From contig CP065006.1 of NCBI GenBank assembly GCA_016699695.1, forward strand, positions 3,472,001 through 3,536,000: DNA of 64,000 nucleotides, in the 5' to 3' direction. Positions 62,408 through 64,000 of the stretch are shown here, in pieces (positions within the stretch are counted from its first letter, which is position 1; every line of letters begins with the position of its first letter). The position numbers were made by a program, and so were the translations under genes. The notes under the pieces are model-generated. The model saw nothing but the letters and a program-made list of their open reading frames with translations. It did no database searches and was not told the DNA's origin. The stretch comes from Bacteroidota bacterium. Its GTDB lineage: Bacteria > Bacteroidota > Bacteroidia > Bacteroidales > UBA10428.

Positions 62408-62428
62408 TTTATAAGACAAAGATAATAG

Positions 62429-62462
62429 ATAGGGTAGGTCGCAACGATTTACCCTATTTTTT
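62429..62462 (+). terminator. Intrinsic terminator after large lipoprotein
   Basis: An 8-bp stem atagggta/taccctat (62429-62436 with 62450-62457) followed by a T-run. Confidence 0.75.
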
Positions 62463-62583
62463 GATTTTTAAAGAACTAAATCAGTTTTAGAATGTTATTC
62501 AACATGTTCGAAAGAGTTGGTTTGAAGTTCGATGATTTTACAGGTTTAAAAATTATTCCGCTGCAAACTGCACTCAATTAAAA

Positions 62584-62616
62584 TGGGGTGAACCGAGAAG
62601 GTTGACCCCTTTTTTG
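62584..62616. terminator. Second hairpin, probably the queF terminator
   Basis: Stem ggggtgaacc/ggttgacccc with one mismatch, around a gagaa loop, followed by a T-run on the plus strand and a weaker one on the minus strand. It lies between the lipoprotein and the convergent queF gene. Confidence 0.55.
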
Positions 62617-62663
62617 TACCGGGAAACTTCGAAGGTGTTCAACGAAATCTGACAGAAGGGAAA

Positions 62664-63134
62664 TTACCTGTTATCAATTTTTTCGGGATTTAAATCGTGC
62701 CGTAGCATTCTGAAATGGGCCATCTCCACAAACCCGGTACCTGGTTTCCCATAATTACAATAGGGGTCGATTGAAATTCCACCCCGGGGCATGAACTTGC
62801 CTAGCACTTCGATGTAGCGGGGATTAAGTAGTGCAATTAAATCATTCATGATGATGTTGATGCAATCTTCGTGAAAAGCTCCGTGGTTTCGAAAACTAAA
62901 AAGGTATAGTTTTAAACTTTTACTCTCCACCATCTTAATATCGGGAATATAACTGATATATACTGATGCAAAATCGGGCTGCTTGGTTATCGGACATAAA
63001 CTGGTAAACTCCGGACAATTAAACTTAACCCAGTAGTCTCTTTGCGCATGCTTATTATCGAAACATTCCAGCAAAGCCGGATTGTATTCGTTTTCGTATG
63101 AAGTTTGGTTTCCTAGGTGTGTGAGTGTGCTCAT
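62664..63134 (-). CDS. queF: 7-cyano-7-deazaguanine reductase
   Basis: A 156-residue QueF of the short, single-domain type. The catalytic Cys lies in EFTSLCPITKQPDFA with the partner Asp, and the NADPH/substrate Glu-His block is ESKSLKLYLFSFRNHGAFHED. It reduces preQ0 to preQ1 in queuosine synthesis. It overlaps queC by four bases. Confidence 0.94.
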   Translation of the reverse strand: MSTLTHLGNQTSYENEYNPALLECFDNKHAQRDYWVKFNCPEFTSLCPITKQPDFASVYISYIPDIKMVESKSLKLYLFSFRNHGAFHEDCINIIMNDLIALLNPRYIEVLGKFMPRGGISIDPYCNYGKPGTGFVEMAHFRMLRHDLNPEKIDNR

Positions 63135-63832
63135 TCTTTGTTCAATTTATGGTGCATGTATTCGTCCCAGCCTTTTTTTCGTAACAAGCAGGCCGGGCAG
63201 TTTCCGCATCCTTCAGCAATAATACCATTATAACAGGTAAGGGTTTTTTTTCTAATCAGGTCGATAATGCCCAATTCGTCAGCCAATTGCCATGTTTTTG
63301 CCTTGTCTTTCCACATGAGGGGGGTATGTATTGTAAAAGAATAATCCATAGCCAGACTAAGGGTAAGTTGAGCCGACTGGATAAACTCATGCCGGCAATC
63401 AGGATATCCGCTGTAATCGGTTTGCCCGACTCCCATTACTAGGTTCGTTATGCCCTTGTGTTTGGCATAAATGGCTGCATAAGTTAGAAACAAGAGGTTG
63501 CGCCCCTCTACAAGTGTGTTGGGTGGCCCATCAGACTTGAGGCCTGTTTCTACTGCAATATCTTCCGAAGTCAGCGCGTTGCGCGAAATACCCGATAGCA
63601 TGTTTATATCGACCAGGAAATAGGGTACTTCAGCCTGATAGGCAATGTCCGCTGCTACCTTTAATTCGAGTCTATGCCTTTGCCCATATTGAAAGCCAAT
63701 AGCCTCAATAGCCTTAAAGCACCTTTTAGCCCAATAGAGCACGGTGGTAGAATCCTGCCCTCCTGAAAGCAGCACCAGGGCCTTTGAATCGGATTGAAAA
63801 AACTGACTGCTGTCGGAAAGGCTGATTGTCAT
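63131..63832 (-). CDS. queC: 7-cyano-7-deazaguanine synthase
   Basis: A 233-residue QueC. The PP-loop ATPase motif LVLLSGGQDSTTVL is near residue 20, followed by ILGFQYGQRH-like sequence (IGFQYGQRHRLE), VMGVGQTDYSGYPDCRHEFI, and the C-terminal zinc site CYNGIIAEGCGNCPACLLRKKGW. It forms preQ0 from carboxydeazaguanine, ATP and ammonia. It heads a queC-queF operon reading into the window; queD and queE are not seen. Confidence 0.94.
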   Translation of the reverse strand: MTISLSDSSQFFQSDSKALVLLSGGQDSTTVLYWAKRCFKAIEAIGFQYGQRHRLELKVAADIAYQAEVPYFLVDINMLSGISRNALTSEDIAVETGLKSDGPPNTLVEGRNLLFLTYAAIYAKHKGITNLVMGVGQTDYSGYPDCRHEFIQSAQLTLSLAMDYSFTIHTPLMWKDKAKTWQLADELGIIDLIRKKTLTCYNGIIAEGCGNCPACLLRKKGWDEYMHHKLNKE

Positions 63833-64000
63833 AGAATGGTTTTACTGATGCCTAAAATTAATCTTTTTTATACTTCGATGCGATAAAAAGTGCTTGCCTG
63901 TTGACAATAATTGTTTTACGAATGGTCTCCATTTATTGATGAATACGACAACAATTGTTTGAACTCATGCGTAATTGAGAGTAAATTTCGAACCCTACCA
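63833..64000. other. Right-edge upstream region of queC
   Basis: The 168 bases upstream of queC are AT-rich. I see no preQ1 riboswitch pattern and no gene within the window. Confidence 0.35.

Noticed and set aside
63979..64000. String ttcgaaccctacca at the right edge resembling a tRNA T-arm and 3' end
   Set aside because: Flanking bases cannot form the T-stem on either strand, so no tRNA is supported.
1..64000. CRISPR arrays, rRNA or tRNA genes
   Set aside because: No regularly spaced repeats and no recognisable RNA genes were seen in the window.

Overview
The window looks like a chromosomal segment of an AT-rich Bacteroidota, most likely an anaerobic or facultative member of the Bacteroidales/Marinilabiliales. 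This is inferred from TonB-dependent receptors with carboxypeptidase-regulatory-like N-termini, SPII lipoproteins, -7 promoter elements of the TAnnTTTG type, and a four-gene Na+-pumping decarboxylase cluster typical of propionate-forming Bacteroidota. The genus cannot be fixed from sequence alone.

Layout. 1-2.8 kb: 5'-truncated GH3/serine-hydrolase fusion. 3.2-6.9 kb: biotin-dependent sodium-pumping (methylmalonyl-CoA type) decarboxylase operon, closed by a strong terminator. 7.0-8.5 kb: IS701-like element. 8.6-13.8 kb: lipoprotein, glycosyltransferase, MORN-repeat protein, TonB receptor and a tiny lipoprotein. 13.9-15.2 kb: IS256-like element with an 8-bp target duplication and a structured non-coding stretch. 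15.4-19.3 kb: oxidoreductase pair, single receiver, YihY/BrkB membrane protein. 19.4-27.3 kb: complete-looking his operon (hisG-D-C-B-purU-H-A-F-E) preceded by a leader peptide with six consecutive His codons and an intrinsic terminator, i.e. a transcription attenuator; hisI is absent. 27.3-31.2 kb: receiver-PAS-adenylate cyclase, ornithine aminotransferase, and a DUF559 nuclease-like gene between 140-bp direct repeats.

31.3-47.9 kb is a phosphate island: TonB receptor and beta-helix lipoprotein, PhoB-like regulator 1, HBM-type chemoreceptor, phoU-pstBAC-pstS, a phosphate-type porin, a PiT transporter with a PhoU-like tail, and PhoB-like regulator 2. No PhoR kinase is present. 48-64 kb: TPR protein, Hpt-receiver pair with a nitrilase-family amidase, SlyD, a beta-barrel protein, threonine aldolase, a serine hydrolase, an IS4 element with a 9-bp target duplication, a GH13 lipoprotein, photolyase-DUF2237, a large unknown lipoprotein, and queC-queF at the right edge.

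The most noteworthy signals are the his attenuator with the missing HisI, three -1 frame disruptions confined to two transposases, a possible ncRNA inside the IS256-like element, the repeat-flanked DUF559 cassette, and the duplicated PhoB regulators in the phosphate island.
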